A stretch of DNA of 64,000 nt from RBG-16-58-11 sp043783305. Lineage in GTDB: Bacteria > Pseudomonadota > Gammaproteobacteria > Burkholderiales > Thiobacteraceae. Position numbers and translations under genes: made by a program. This document shows, in pieces, positions 8,117-17,400 of the stretch. The notes beneath the pieces were generated by a model, which had not been told where the DNA came from, searched no databases, and saw nothing but the letters and a program-made list of their open reading frames with translations. Each line of letters starts with the position of its first letter. The stretch's first letter is position 1. The stretch is taken from positions 10,134 to 74,133 of the forward strand of contig JAYVZN010000074.1 of the NCBI GenBank assembly GCA_043783305.1, given 5' to 3'.

Positions 8117-8373
8117 CCGGGCTCAGGATCGGCGGCGATGGCGAGTTGCGACTCCTTCCGGGCCTCGGGGGTGACGACGGCGTTGTCGCTTTTAGCCATG
8201 ATCCAAGAGACTTAGATATCACTCCTGACGGTCTTTTTCTGTACGTATTGAACAACGTCGAGGGCTCGGTGAACGGGTTCTGTGTGAATCGGAACGGAAC
8301 GCTGGATCGGGTCACGACGACCGGCTTCGTGCTGCCCGTCTTCGGCCTCGGTCTCGGTCTCGCCGCATTCTAG
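8117..8373 (+). pseudogene. 3' fragment of a duplicated beta-propeller gene
   Basis: The fragment encodes the last 85 residues of a copy of the gene at 8520-9755: GLRIGGDGELRLLPGL, VVAFSHDPRDLDITPDG, LYVLNNVEGSVNGF, then GFVLPVFGLGLGLAAF and TAG. The nucleotide match to 9508-9755 is close to identical apart from a 3-base and a 6-base insertion and a few substitutions. It begins abruptly next to the IS110 remnant, so the rest of this copy was deleted or replaced. Confidence 0.9.
8117..8373 (+). repeat. direct repeat copy A (partner at 9508-9755)
   Basis: About 250 bases repeat in direct orientation, about 1.4 kb apart. The pair is a substrate for homologous recombination that would delete the intact propeller gene and the sequence between. 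Confidence 0.88.
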
Positions 8374-8519
8374 AAGTATAGAAAGAAGACGGACTAGATA
8401 GTTGATTTAGGCGGTGCCATGTTCTTAAAGCTGACGCAGTCTATATTTCGTTAGGCCCCGCAAGCAACTTCGCGGGCAATCAATCAAGATGCATTACCCA
8501 TGAACGCAAGGAGACAAAA

Positions 8520-9755
8520 TTGAAGAAAAATCTTATTGGTAGTTTGGTTATGGCGACCGCCCTATTTGCAACAGGCGTATCTTTCGCTGCCACAGCGGCC
8601 GGCACACAGCCAGATCGGGATAATAACCGTTTCGGACAACAACCTGGTGCCGTCTATGTTACGACGAACCAGGATGCCCACAACGAGGTAGTCGCGTTCA
8701 GGCGCGGTAGTGATGGCAGCCTGACATTGCTGCAACGGATCGACACGGGCGGCACCGGGACTGGAGGTCCGACGGAATCACAGGACGCGGTAGTTCTGAA
8801 CAAGGACCACACACTATTGTTCACGGTCAATGTATCGAGCAACGATATCAGCGTCTTTAGCGTCGACCCTGAGACTTTCAAGCTCGCGTTCGTCCAGCGG
8901 TTAGACTCCGGCGGCGACCGCCCGGTGAGCCTGGATGTTCGAGGGGATCTGCTCTATGTCGTCAACAGCGGCCAGCGCTCCGGTGTCAGCGGCTTCAGGA
9001 TCGCTGCCAACGGGACGTTGACGCCAATCAAAGGCTCTATCAAACCGCTGAGCTTCGGCGACCGCAGTCCTTTCGGCGACGTCACGCTCCCCTGCACGAA
9101 TATCTTCCCTAGATTGGAAGCGGGCGTAATCTGCAGCGCAACTCAGCCCGCGGAGGTCGAATTCAGCCCGGACGGCAAGTTCTTGGTGGTTTCCGAGCGC
9201 CTGGTCAATCAATTCAGCATCTATGAGCTTGACGAGAACGGCGTTGCTGGCAATCGCAAGTCACGCAGCTCCAACGGCGAGTCACCCTTCGGCATGCACT
9301 TCACACCCAATGGCCAACTGCTCGTTGCGGAGGCGTTTCTCGATCGTCACGGAGAAGGGGGGGTGTCGTCCTACAACCTCACCGCTGACGGCGACACCGA
9401 GACCATAACCCGCACGCTGAAGACCGGTCAGACAACCAGTTGCTGGATCGAGGTCACGCCCGACGGCCGTTTTGCTTACATTACGAATCCGGGTAATGGC
9501 AGCATTACCGGGCTCAGGATCGGCGACGATGGCGGGTTGCGACTCCTTCCGGGCCTCGAGGGTAACGGCGTTGTCGCTTTTAGCCATGATCCAAGAGACG
9601 TAGATATCACTCCTGACGGTCGTTTCCTGTACGTATTGAACAACGTCGAGGGCTCGGTGAACGGGTTCCGTGTGAATCGGAACGGAACGCTGGATCAGGT
9701 CACGACGAGCGGCTTCGTGCTGCCCGTCTTCGGCCTCGGTCTTGCCGCATTCTAG
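8520..9755 (+). CDS. secreted lactonase/YncE-like beta-propeller protein
   Basis: The 411-residue protein starts at TTG, chosen because AAGGAG lies 6 bases upstream, a signal peptide begins right there (hydrophobic LIGSLVMATALFATGVSFAA) and no ATG fits. Blade repeats are visible throughout: GAVYVTTNQDAHNEVVAF, LFTVNVSSNDISVFSV, LYVVNSGQRSGVSGF, FSPDGKFLVVSER, FTPNGQLLVAEAF, VTPDGRFAYITNPG, ITPDGRFLYVLNN. It belongs to the same superfamily as the protein at 4444-5781 but is clearly diverged. The C-terminal sequence is duplicated as a truncated copy just upstream. A small cupredoxin-like gene follows after 51 bases, probably co-transcribed. Enzymatic activity cannot be inferred. Confidence 0.88.
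   Translation: MKKNLIGSLVMATALFATGVSFAATAAGTQPDRDNNRFGQQPGAVYVTTNQDAHNEVVAFRRGSDGSLTLLQRIDTGGTGTGGPTESQDAVVLNKDHTLLFTVNVSSNDISVFSVDPETFKLAFVQRLDSGGDRPVSLDVRGDLLYVVNSGQRSGVSGFRIAANGTLTPIKGSIKPLSFGDRSPFGDVTLPCTNIFPRLEAGVICSATQPAEVEFSPDGKFLVVSERLVNQFSIYELDENGVAGNRKSRSSNGESPFGMHFTPNGQLLVAEAFLDRHGEGGVSSYNLTADGDTETITRTLKTGQTTSCWIEVTPDGRFAYITNPGNGSITGLRIGDDGGLRLLPGLEGNGVVAFSHDPRDVDITPDGRFLYVLNNVEGSVNGFRVNRNGTLDQVTTSGFVLPVFGLGLAAF
9508..9755 (+). repeat. direct repeat copy B (partner at 8117-8373)
   Basis: This is the 3' end of the intact propeller gene. Compared with copy A it lacks the extra codon after PGLEG and the extra GL dipeptide near the C terminus. Confidence 0.88.
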
Positions 9756-9806
9756 TTGTGCCTACGGCTGTTAAAGCCAGTCATTAACTTAAATGAGGAT
9801 ATTAAA

Positions 9807-10181
9807 ATGAAGCTAGTAACCCAAGTACGTCGTTTTTCATTAGCGCTTGCGCTAATCGCAGCAGCATCAGCGAATGCCGCCACTCCGACAACTAAAGATG
9901 GAGTCACAACTATTCACATAGATGAATATAACGGATATTTCGCGGTACAGGAAACATTGGCTAGTTTGAAGCCAGGAAAATATAAGTTTGTGGTTACGAA
10001 CAAATCCAATAAGCTTGTCGGATTCCATCTGCAGGAAGGAGAAACTCATTCATACCTGGACAGATTTCCAATTGAAGTTGGCGAGACCAAAACTACAATA
10101 GTAACTCTCAATGAAAATGGCTTTCGTTATCGCTGTCCGATTAACCCAACACCATGGATCGACGTGGATGTAAGCAAATAA
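9807..10181 (+). CDS. exported cupredoxin-like small protein
   Basis: The protein has 124 residues. A signal peptide spans residues 1-25 (ALALIAAASANAA). The mature part has the beta-strand pattern of cupredoxin-like domains: LKPGKYKFVVTNKSNKLVGF, HLQEGETHSY, VGETKTTIVTL, FRYRCPINPTPW. One Cys and His residues are present, but the usual C-x(n)-H-x(n)-M copper-binding loop is not: after CPINP there is no His or Met, so type 1 copper binding is doubtful. The start is the ATG preceded by GAGG; the frame is open further upstream but lacks a signal. It follows the propeller gene by 51 bases and is closed by a strong terminator. Confidence 0.75.
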   Translation: MKLVTQVRRFSLALALIAAASANAATPTTKDGVTTIHIDEYNGYFAVQETLASLKPGKYKFVVTNKSNKLVGFHLQEGETHSYLDRFPIEVGETKTTIVTLNENGFRYRCPINPTPWIDVDVSK

Positions 10182-10190
10182 GTAGTTGTT

Positions 10191-10228
10191 GAAGTGCGGC
10201 CTGTGTGCGGCCGCACTTCACTGTTTTT
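10191..10228 (+). terminator. rho-independent terminator after the cupredoxin-like gene
   Basis: A perfect 11-bp stem (GAAGTGCGGCC / GGCCGCACTTC) with a 7-base loop is followed by ACTGTTTTT. Confidence 0.88.
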
Positions 10229-10345
10229 CCTTCCGAGTGATTATTTTCATCTAATATCAGAAAATCTCATTAAATATTCACTTTACTCCTGGCCAGTTTG
10301 TAAATTGCTTTACAACCAAACTGAAGTAGCTACGTCACCTTTGGT

Positions 10346-11851
10346 TTATTGCGATGCCAACCCTGTTAGCTGCATATCTTTGGGCAAGTTTGCATGAACC
10401 ATTGGACTAAACCTCCAATATCTTCCACCACTACTTAGCCAGCTGTTGCATAACTTAACCCACTTATCCCAATGCAAAGAGAACCTCTCATCTGTTAATC
10501 CAAGTGATAGCCAAATATTCTTAATTTGGATTTGATCCTGCAAAATCAATCGATACGCCCTGCGTTTCACCTCATCTGATACCCTCAAAAACGATAGAGG
10601 TATATCAAGAGGCATCTTGTCTTTTTCCATTATTGACTCTTGATTTGCTTTGAGGGCATATGCGTACTCGTTGATGTTAAGCACTAAGTAGTACGCAACT
10701 AAAGCAGCCAAGTAATCCTCACTATCCCCAAAAATAGAAACGACCCAAGGATATTTAGCAGGTAAAGAAACAAGAACATTCCAAGCATCTTCCGAGTTAT
10801 GTCCGAGTGAGGTTGGCCAGCCCATAATTTCATGATTTTGCCAGATAGGAATTGACTCATTCAAATTGCGGAATTTCATATTTGATCGAACCATTGAGAT
10901 CGCGTGTGTGACTTGATCCGTGTAAAGACACATTGCACCATGGAGCGCTTGGTATATAAATGCGCCCGCAGAAGGAATACCAACGACAACTGTAAATCCA
11001 CCTTGATTCCAGTCTCTCGGATTCAGGATTTCCTCAAGCAACGACAATTGATTCGTAAATTTTTCTCGGCCAGAAGCAATGCCTGCTAGCGCCATTGAAA
11101 TTAACGGCGCGAATTCGTTAATACCTTCAATCGACTGATCAATTAGGGCTTCTTTCGTCGAAGGTACTTGGGGATATTTCTCACGCCATGCAGCCAGTCC
11201 AAGAGCAATGTTTTTTCTAGCATTCCGAATTAATTCTCGCCATTGCAATATGTCATCAGACTTGGCGACATTTACTGCAAGTGAGTAAATTTTGGCCGGG
11301 TCGGCAATATCTTCAAGATGCAGCGGCTGAGATTTGTCCGCTGGCAGTTCTTTCCCCGAAGGAGATTTTGCAAATGGGTTTTTTCCAAGCGCTGGCTTTT
11401 CAACAGCCGGAGCCTGATGGAGTTCCCGCAACAAGATTTCGAATTGTTCATGATCATCCAAACTCATATCAACATAAAATCTAGTGGACATAGATTTTGG
11501 CAATATTTTCTCAATAGCTTTCTGCCGTATTACTGGAATAAACTTCGACGTACCTATGTTTTGAACCAACTCACCAGTAACGACCATGGCTTCATAACCA
11601 ACACCACCGACACCATCATCCGCTTTACGAACGTAAGGCTCTGTGCAAATCATCAATACACGGTCAGATGAAGAAACAGACTTTTCCATAAATTTTGGTA
11701 CGTCATCGCCCAACCCCAAATCCCATTGATCAAGAATTACATCAATTCCGTTCTTAACAAGATTAGAGGAAAAATCAGTAACCCACCGCTTATGCTCAGG
11801 CGAGTCGTGAGAGTAAGACACGAATACCTTGGTGGGTGTAGTTTCGTCCAT
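10346..11851 (-). CDS. SEFIR/TIR-domain protein, putative antiphage effector
   Basis: The protein has 501 residues. Residues 7-150 are a SEFIR/TIR-like domain: KVFVSYSHDSPEHKRWV (8-24), a strand with DVILDQWDL (37-45), SDRVLMICTEPYV (62-74) and GGVGYEAM (82-89). Glu87 sits where the NAD-cleaving glutamate of many bacterial TIR/SEFIR effectors lies, but activity is inferred. Residues about 150-190 form a Pro/Lys-rich linker. The remaining 310 residues are mostly helical and I do not recognise them. The gene is visibly more AT-rich than its neighbours and stands alone on the minus strand between unrelated genes, suggesting transfer. No partner gene (Thoeris ThsA, CBASS cyclase, Argonaute) is nearby, so if it is a defence gene it acts as a single-gene system. 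Confidence 0.75.
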   Translation of the reverse strand: MDETTPTKVFVSYSHDSPEHKRWVTDFSSNLVKNGIDVILDQWDLGLGDDVPKFMEKSVSSSDRVLMICTEPYVRKADDGVGGVGYEAMVVTGELVQNIGTSKFIPVIRQKAIEKILPKSMSTRFYVDMSLDDHEQFEILLRELHQAPAVEKPALGKNPFAKSPSGKELPADKSQPLHLEDIADPAKIYSLAVNVAKSDDILQWRELIRNARKNIALGLAAWREKYPQVPSTKEALIDQSIEGINEFAPLISMALAGIASGREKFTNQLSLLEEILNPRDWNQGGFTVVVGIPSAGAFIYQALHGAMCLYTDQVTHAISMVRSNMKFRNLNESIPIWQNHEIMGWPTSLGHNSEDAWNVLVSLPAKYPWVVSIFGDSEDYLAALVAYYLVLNINEYAYALKANQESIMEKDKMPLDIPLSFLRVSDEVKRRAYRLILQDQIQIKNIWLSLGLTDERFSLHWDKWVKLCNSWLSSGGRYWRFSPMVHANLPKDMQLTGLASQ

Positions 11852-12072
11852 AGTTATTTGGATAACTTAGCGTTTATGTATTAGATAGAACAAAAGAGTC
11901 GCCCATCTTGTTATATTACATTTCCGATTTCACTGGATGATGCGCCATCAGCTCGTCCATTGTTCCAATGGCTTTAAGTAAAACAATTTGAAACATCTTA
12001 ACCGCCCATTTGTGATGCCTAGACCAGTATCGCGTCTTATAAATTAACTTGCCTAACCATACTACACAAACA

Positions 12073-14436
12073 TTATTCCACCAACTCAACCTTCAACGCC
12101 CGCGCATCGGCTCGCCCTTGATCGTCCACCGCGCGGATCACAAAGCTGCCCGGCATCGCCTTCCAATGAAAGGCCACATCCGCCACGCTGCGACCGACCA
12201 AATTTTCATTCACGAACCAGAATACGAAACGCGCATCGGCATCGGTGGTGGCCTGGAACGCGATGGTTTCCTCGCCGACATGGGCAGCGCGTAGCGAATA
12301 GGTCACGCCACTGAGCGGCGAAGTGATTTGCGGCGCGGCACCCCAACTCGAATGATCGTTGCTGGCGCAGCGCACGTCGCTGAGCGGTGGTGACCGGCGC
12401 GGGATGCCGGCTTGACGAAAGACGCGCAGCATGTCGCTCGACCAGAATTCGTACACCTCCGAATGCACGGCATGCGCATACGGTGGGCAAGTCTGCCGCC
12501 CGGTTTGATTGTCCACCACCACTTCGCGGTGAATGTCGCACACCTTGATCGGCGATTTGCCGGGAATGAACCAGGTTTCTTTTTTGTGATGGCAATGCGG
12601 GCCGGGGATCTGGCCCGACACGGCGCACACTTCTATTCGTGCCAGACCCTTGGGTAACTGATACGGCAGTTGGCGCAACGGCGATTGTGCCTTGAGCGAA
12701 TCTGCGATTTCGAAGAATAAGGGTGCGGCCGCCTGAATGCCGACAAAGGCTGGATTACCCTCACCATCGAAATTGCCGACCCATACCGCCAGCACATACG
12801 GCCCGAACACGCCGACGGTCCAAGCATCGCGAAAACCGTAGGAAGTGCCGGTCTTCCACGACACCGGCAGGGGATCGCGCACCCAATCGTGATACTGCGC
12901 CTGCTCTGGTCGCGGGACATCTTTCAACATGTCCAGCACCAAATAACTCGCCTCCTCGCTCAGTACGCGCGTGCCCTTGACTTGCGGTGCATCGTGCGTG
13001 GTACGCAAAGGTTTGAGCATGCCGTGGTTGGCTAGGGCGGCATACAACATGACCAACTCTTCCATACTGACTTCCCCGCCACCCAACACCAACGCCAGGC
13101 CGTAATGTGCTTCCGGTGCTAGGCGCGACACGCCCGCGCTTTTCAGAAAGGCATACAAGCTCGGGTTGGAGAGCTTGGCGGCGACCGAAACCGCCGGGAT
13201 ATTGCGGCTGCGGATCAGCGCTTCTTTTGCGCTAAGTGGGCCGGCAAAGCGGCCATCGAAATTCTCCGGACTGAACGATCCGAACGACAGCGGCGCATCG
13301 CGCAGCATGCTCGCCGGATGGATCACACCCTGGTCCATACCCAGCGCGTAGATGAAGGGCTTGAGCGTGGAACCGGGCGAACGTTTGGCCTGCGTACCAT
13401 TCACTTGGCCATAGATGCCTGCATTAAAAAAATCGGCCGAACCGGCCATCGCCTTTACGCCCATGTCGCGCGTATCCAGTAACAAGGCGGCGGCATTACG
13501 AATGCCGATGCGATTCATTCGTGCGACGTAGGATTTGATATGCCGCTCCAGCAATTTTTGTTGCTTGAGGTCGAGCGTGGTCATCACGCGCGAGTTTTGA
13601 TTTTGTGCTGGGCGAGGCTCCGCCAACACGCTATTTACAAAATGCGGCGCATGAAATGGCAATTGTGCAATATCGCGCGTCTGCACCGGAGCCTTAATCA
13701 AATCGGCTTGCTCACGCGCCGCCGGATGGCTTTTTTCCCAGGCATCAAACAAGCGATTGCGCGCGTCCGCCAAGGCGCGATGGGTGTTCTCACCGGGTGC
13801 GCGACGCAGCGGGCTTTGCGGAATTACCGCCAGCGTCAAGGCATCGCCCAGCGTGAGATTGCTGGCTGGCTTGCCCAGATAAATCTGGCTCGCCGCACCC
13901 ACGCCTTCGATATTGCGGCCATACGGCAGCAGGTTCAGATAAGCCTCGAAAATCTCGGCCTTGCTATAGGTCAACTCCAACTGAATTGCACGCGCGATCT
14001 GCTGCAGCTTGCCGGGCAAACTGCGCGAGTGCAGGCGGTAGTGCAGGCGCGCCACTTGCATGGTGATGGTGGAGCCACCGATACGGCGTGGCCCGGCGGC
14101 GTAGGTATCCCATGCCGCACGCACAATGGAAATGGGATTCACGCCCAGATGCGCATAAAAAAAACGATCTTCGTGCAACAGCACCGCCTGCTGTAACTGC
14201 GGGTCGATTGCGCTCAGCGGCAGCCACTGCCGATAGGCATCGTCGCGCGCCAGGGTCAGGCGCAACAAGCGCCCTTCGGCATCGTACACCGCAACCGAAG
14301 AAGAATATTGCTGAGCGAAAGGCTTGCCGGGCACAAGCCAGGGTGCTGCTTTGAACAGCAGCAAACCGAGCACAGCCAGCGTCAACCAACGGCGCTTGCC
14401 GTACCAAACGCCGCACTGGATACGCTCAAGCCACAC
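12073..14436 (-). CDS. pbpC: penicillin-binding protein 1C (bifunctional glycosyltransferase/transpeptidase)
   Basis: With the start at GTG 14436 the protein has 787 residues, close to E. coli PbpC (770). The frame extends upstream but that part only shadows the preceding gene. The GTG shares its first base with the TAG stop of the alpha-2-macroglobulin gene (TAGTG), a typical coupling arrangement. Order: N-terminal membrane anchor (LTLAVLGLLLFKAAPWL), GT51 domain (LHEDRFFYAHLGVNP, GGSTITMQVARL), transpeptidase domain with SxxK at Ser356 (GSTLKPF), S-R-N (RSRNIPAV) and KTGTS, then a C-terminal BiPBP_C-like Ig domain. It polymerises and may cross-link peptidoglycan. A fragment of the gene also occurs at 5990-6168. 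Confidence 0.95.
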   Translation of the reverse strand: MWLERIQCGVWYGKRRWLTLAVLGLLLFKAAPWLVPGKPFAQQYSSSVAVYDAEGRLLRLTLARDDAYRQWLPLSAIDPQLQQAVLLHEDRFFYAHLGVNPISIVRAAWDTYAAGPRRIGGSTITMQVARLHYRLHSRSLPGKLQQIARAIQLELTYSKAEIFEAYLNLLPYGRNIEGVGAASQIYLGKPASNLTLGDALTLAVIPQSPLRRAPGENTHRALADARNRLFDAWEKSHPAAREQADLIKAPVQTRDIAQLPFHAPHFVNSVLAEPRPAQNQNSRVMTTLDLKQQKLLERHIKSYVARMNRIGIRNAAALLLDTRDMGVKAMAGSADFFNAGIYGQVNGTQAKRSPGSTLKPFIYALGMDQGVIHPASMLRDAPLSFGSFSPENFDGRFAGPLSAKEALIRSRNIPAVSVAAKLSNPSLYAFLKSAGVSRLAPEAHYGLALVLGGGEVSMEELVMLYAALANHGMLKPLRTTHDAPQVKGTRVLSEEASYLVLDMLKDVPRPEQAQYHDWVRDPLPVSWKTGTSYGFRDAWTVGVFGPYVLAVWVGNFDGEGNPAFVGIQAAAPLFFEIADSLKAQSPLRQLPYQLPKGLARIEVCAVSGQIPGPHCHHKKETWFIPGKSPIKVCDIHREVVVDNQTGRQTCPPYAHAVHSEVYEFWSSDMLRVFRQAGIPRRSPPLSDVRCASNDHSSWGAAPQITSPLSGVTYSLRAAHVGEETIAFQATTDADARFVFWFVNENLVGRSVADVAFHWKAMPGSFVIRAVDDQGRADARALKVELVE

Positions 14437-17400
14437 TACTTTTGCTCGACTTTTTCCACGATCAATTTGCCGCCCAAGGAGCGTGCCTGCACCGTGCGGT
14501 CGTACATCGATTCGCCGAAGGTGGGCGGCACGACAAAGGTGCCGACGTTGGTGGCCTTGATCTTGTACACGAACTCTTTCACGTCGGTGCCAATGCTGCC
14601 GTACAACACCACGCGGTCTTCGCGCACATCGGCATACTCGATCGCCCAAGTGGATTTACCCACGCCCAGCGGCGGTTGCCAAGCATTGACCGGTGCCACG
14701 CCTTCATCGCCCTCGCCCTCCGCAACTTCGGCACTATCCGCATGCGGGCCGGGAGGCTGCGCTTGCTGACTGGTACTGGCAATAGGTTCGAGCACGACTT
14801 CAAAACCACCGGGCAATAAATCCACCACGGCGATATTGTTGTGCGTCGTGTTGCCGATAGCACGCAGCTTCACATGCACTTCAATCTCATCGCCCAGCTT
14901 GATGCTCTTGAGCGGCTTGCTGGCAAGATCGGTGTACTCACGCGTAACTTCGAGGCCGTTTTTAATCTCCGTGGTCGGCAGTTTGGTATCGAAACCGGCT
15001 TGCGTCATCAGATAAAAAGCACCGATCTTGCTGTCGCTGCTAAAACGCAGCTTGGCTGCCTCTGTGGAGAAATTTACCGTCGGAAACAAACCGCCCGGTA
15101 ACGGCAACACACGCTCCTGGCCCTTGACCAACATCTCGCTAATACCGTACTTAGCGATTGCCGCCGTACCCACGGCATTGGCGTAGGCATCCAGCGCTAG
15201 GATGGCGTAAGACGAGGACAGCGTGTTGTAGTAACCGTGCGCAATCTGATTCACCATGCTCTCCAAGCCCTTGCCGTCGAGATTTTTCAGGCGCTCGGGG
15301 AAATGCCGCGCCAGCAGATACAGTACTTGGCTGTCGTGGATCAGCGGGTCGTAGTAGTGCGCATAGTCGGCCTGCACCGGCTCGCCGAAGGGCACGCCCG
15401 CCGCCAAGCTGTTGGCTAGGCGCTCCTGGCGCAGCAGCTTATAGGTCGCGGCCAAATACAGGGCGGTGCTGTCCTGCTTCCACACCTTGGCGTATTGCGT
15501 CTCCAAGCGTTTTTGCAAGCTGGCGGCGTAGGGCGTGGTGACGATGCCGGTGCGCGTCAGCACATAGATGGCGTAGGCGCGAGTGCGCTCATCGGCCAAC
15601 CCATTGCCGTCGCGCTGTGCTAATTGCGTTAGATAATTTTTGCTGTTCTCCAGCATATCCGGCGGCACGGCGTAGCCGCGTTCGCGCGCTTCGATCAAAT
15701 AATGCGTGGCATACACCGAGACAAAATCCACCACGGTGGTATTCGCCGCCCACAAGCCGAAGCCGCCCTCGGCATTTTGCCGCGCACGCAAGGTAGTGAT
15801 GATGCGGGCCAACGCCTTGTCCGCCGTGGCATTGGTCTGGCCAAACTCCGGACGGCCTTTGAGCACCGTCGCTGGCACCGCTTGGCTCACCAATTGCTCG
15901 GTGCAGCCGTAGGGATACTTCTCCAGATAGCTCGCCAGCCCGTGCGCTAAATTCAGCGGTAGCGGCGCGATGCTGGCCTTCTGCGTGTGGTACTCGGCGT
16001 GCAGTTGGCGCGTGACCGGCACATCGATCCGGCTATTCTGTAAGCGTCCTGCGGTAAGGGTGGTTATATACGGCACGGCCGGACGCACACTCAGATCAGT
16101 CTCACGCTTGCCGGAATATTTGCCGCGCGTCGCGACGAAACGCAGGTTGGCGGAGCCGAGTTGATTCAGTGCGCGCACCTTGAACAGCGCGCTGACCTCG
16201 TGCATTTCGCTAATCTTAAGTTGCACCTTAGTTGGCCCGACCACTTGCAAAGCCGGTGCGGTCTTTAATTCCAATACCACGGCGACATCCTTGCCTGAAC
16301 CGGCAATATTGTTCGCCACGCTGACCGAAACTTCAAACTCATCACCCGGCGTGACGAAGGTCGGCACATTCGGATTGAGCACAAAATCGCCGCGTATCTG
16401 CGCTCGACGCTCGGCCGTGCCGATGGAGTCAGGGGCGACCGCCACCGCCATTATGCGCAACGTGCCATTGAAATAATCCGGCACGTGGTATACCAACTCT
16501 TGCTCTTTCGGTCCCGCTTCGATCACGCCGGACCAGAAGGCCACTGGCTGCTCGCGCTTGCGCTTGAAGGGGTTAAGATTTTTACCCAACGCGCCCTCCT
16601 GGTCACCGCCCGGTGCCGACAAAGACAATAGGCGCTTGAACTCGGGCAGGATCAAGTCCAGTATCTGCGCGGTACTCACTTCTAAGGCGCGCTTCTGGAA
16701 AAAATAACCGAGCGGGTCCGGTGTCTTGTAGCGCGCAACTTGCAAGATACCTTCGTCCACCGCATACACCACGATTTTTGTCGGACGGTCGGTCTGGTAG
16801 CGAATGCGGAAAGCCTGTCCCGGCTTGGCCACATCCGGCGCTTTTAAAGTAACCTGAGTGGTGCGCTTGGCACGGCTCACCGAGAACGGTGCCACGCCAT
16901 ACGACAATGGACTACTGAAAATTTCCTCCGAGTGGATGTCGCGCACAAAGGCCACCGACACGTAGCCGTTGCCTTCCAACTCGGGCGGCAGTTTAATTTT
17001 CTGCACCGAGGCTGTGGTGCTGGTCTTAAACCATTTGTAGCTATACACCTTCTCGCGCTCGATGGTGATTAAGCCATAGCCGACATACGGTGCCTTGATT
17101 TGCAGCTCGATGTCCTCGCCTGAACTGTAGTCGGATTTGCTCAATTTCAATTGCAGCTCGGCGTTCTTATCCAGCGAGCGCGTGAGATTGCCCTGACCGG
17201 CGATAGTGAATTCAATACGGTTGAGTTCGGTGTTGTCGGTATCGCGGATCACCCAAGTAAAGTCACCCGCCTGGTTACTCGGTACTTGCAGCACTAGGCC
17301 CTTGCTGGCGATCTTCAGTGGTGTGTCGCTCCGTTTGATTTCTTTCAATTTCGATTCGTACTTGAAGGTGCCGTTGGCCTGCTTGGTCAGCACCGACACA

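Noticed and set aside
14437..14649. Extra N-terminal 71 residues of the pbpC frame
   Set aside because: They are an Arg/His-rich shadow of the alpha-2-macroglobulin coding end; the membrane anchor begins after GTG 14436.
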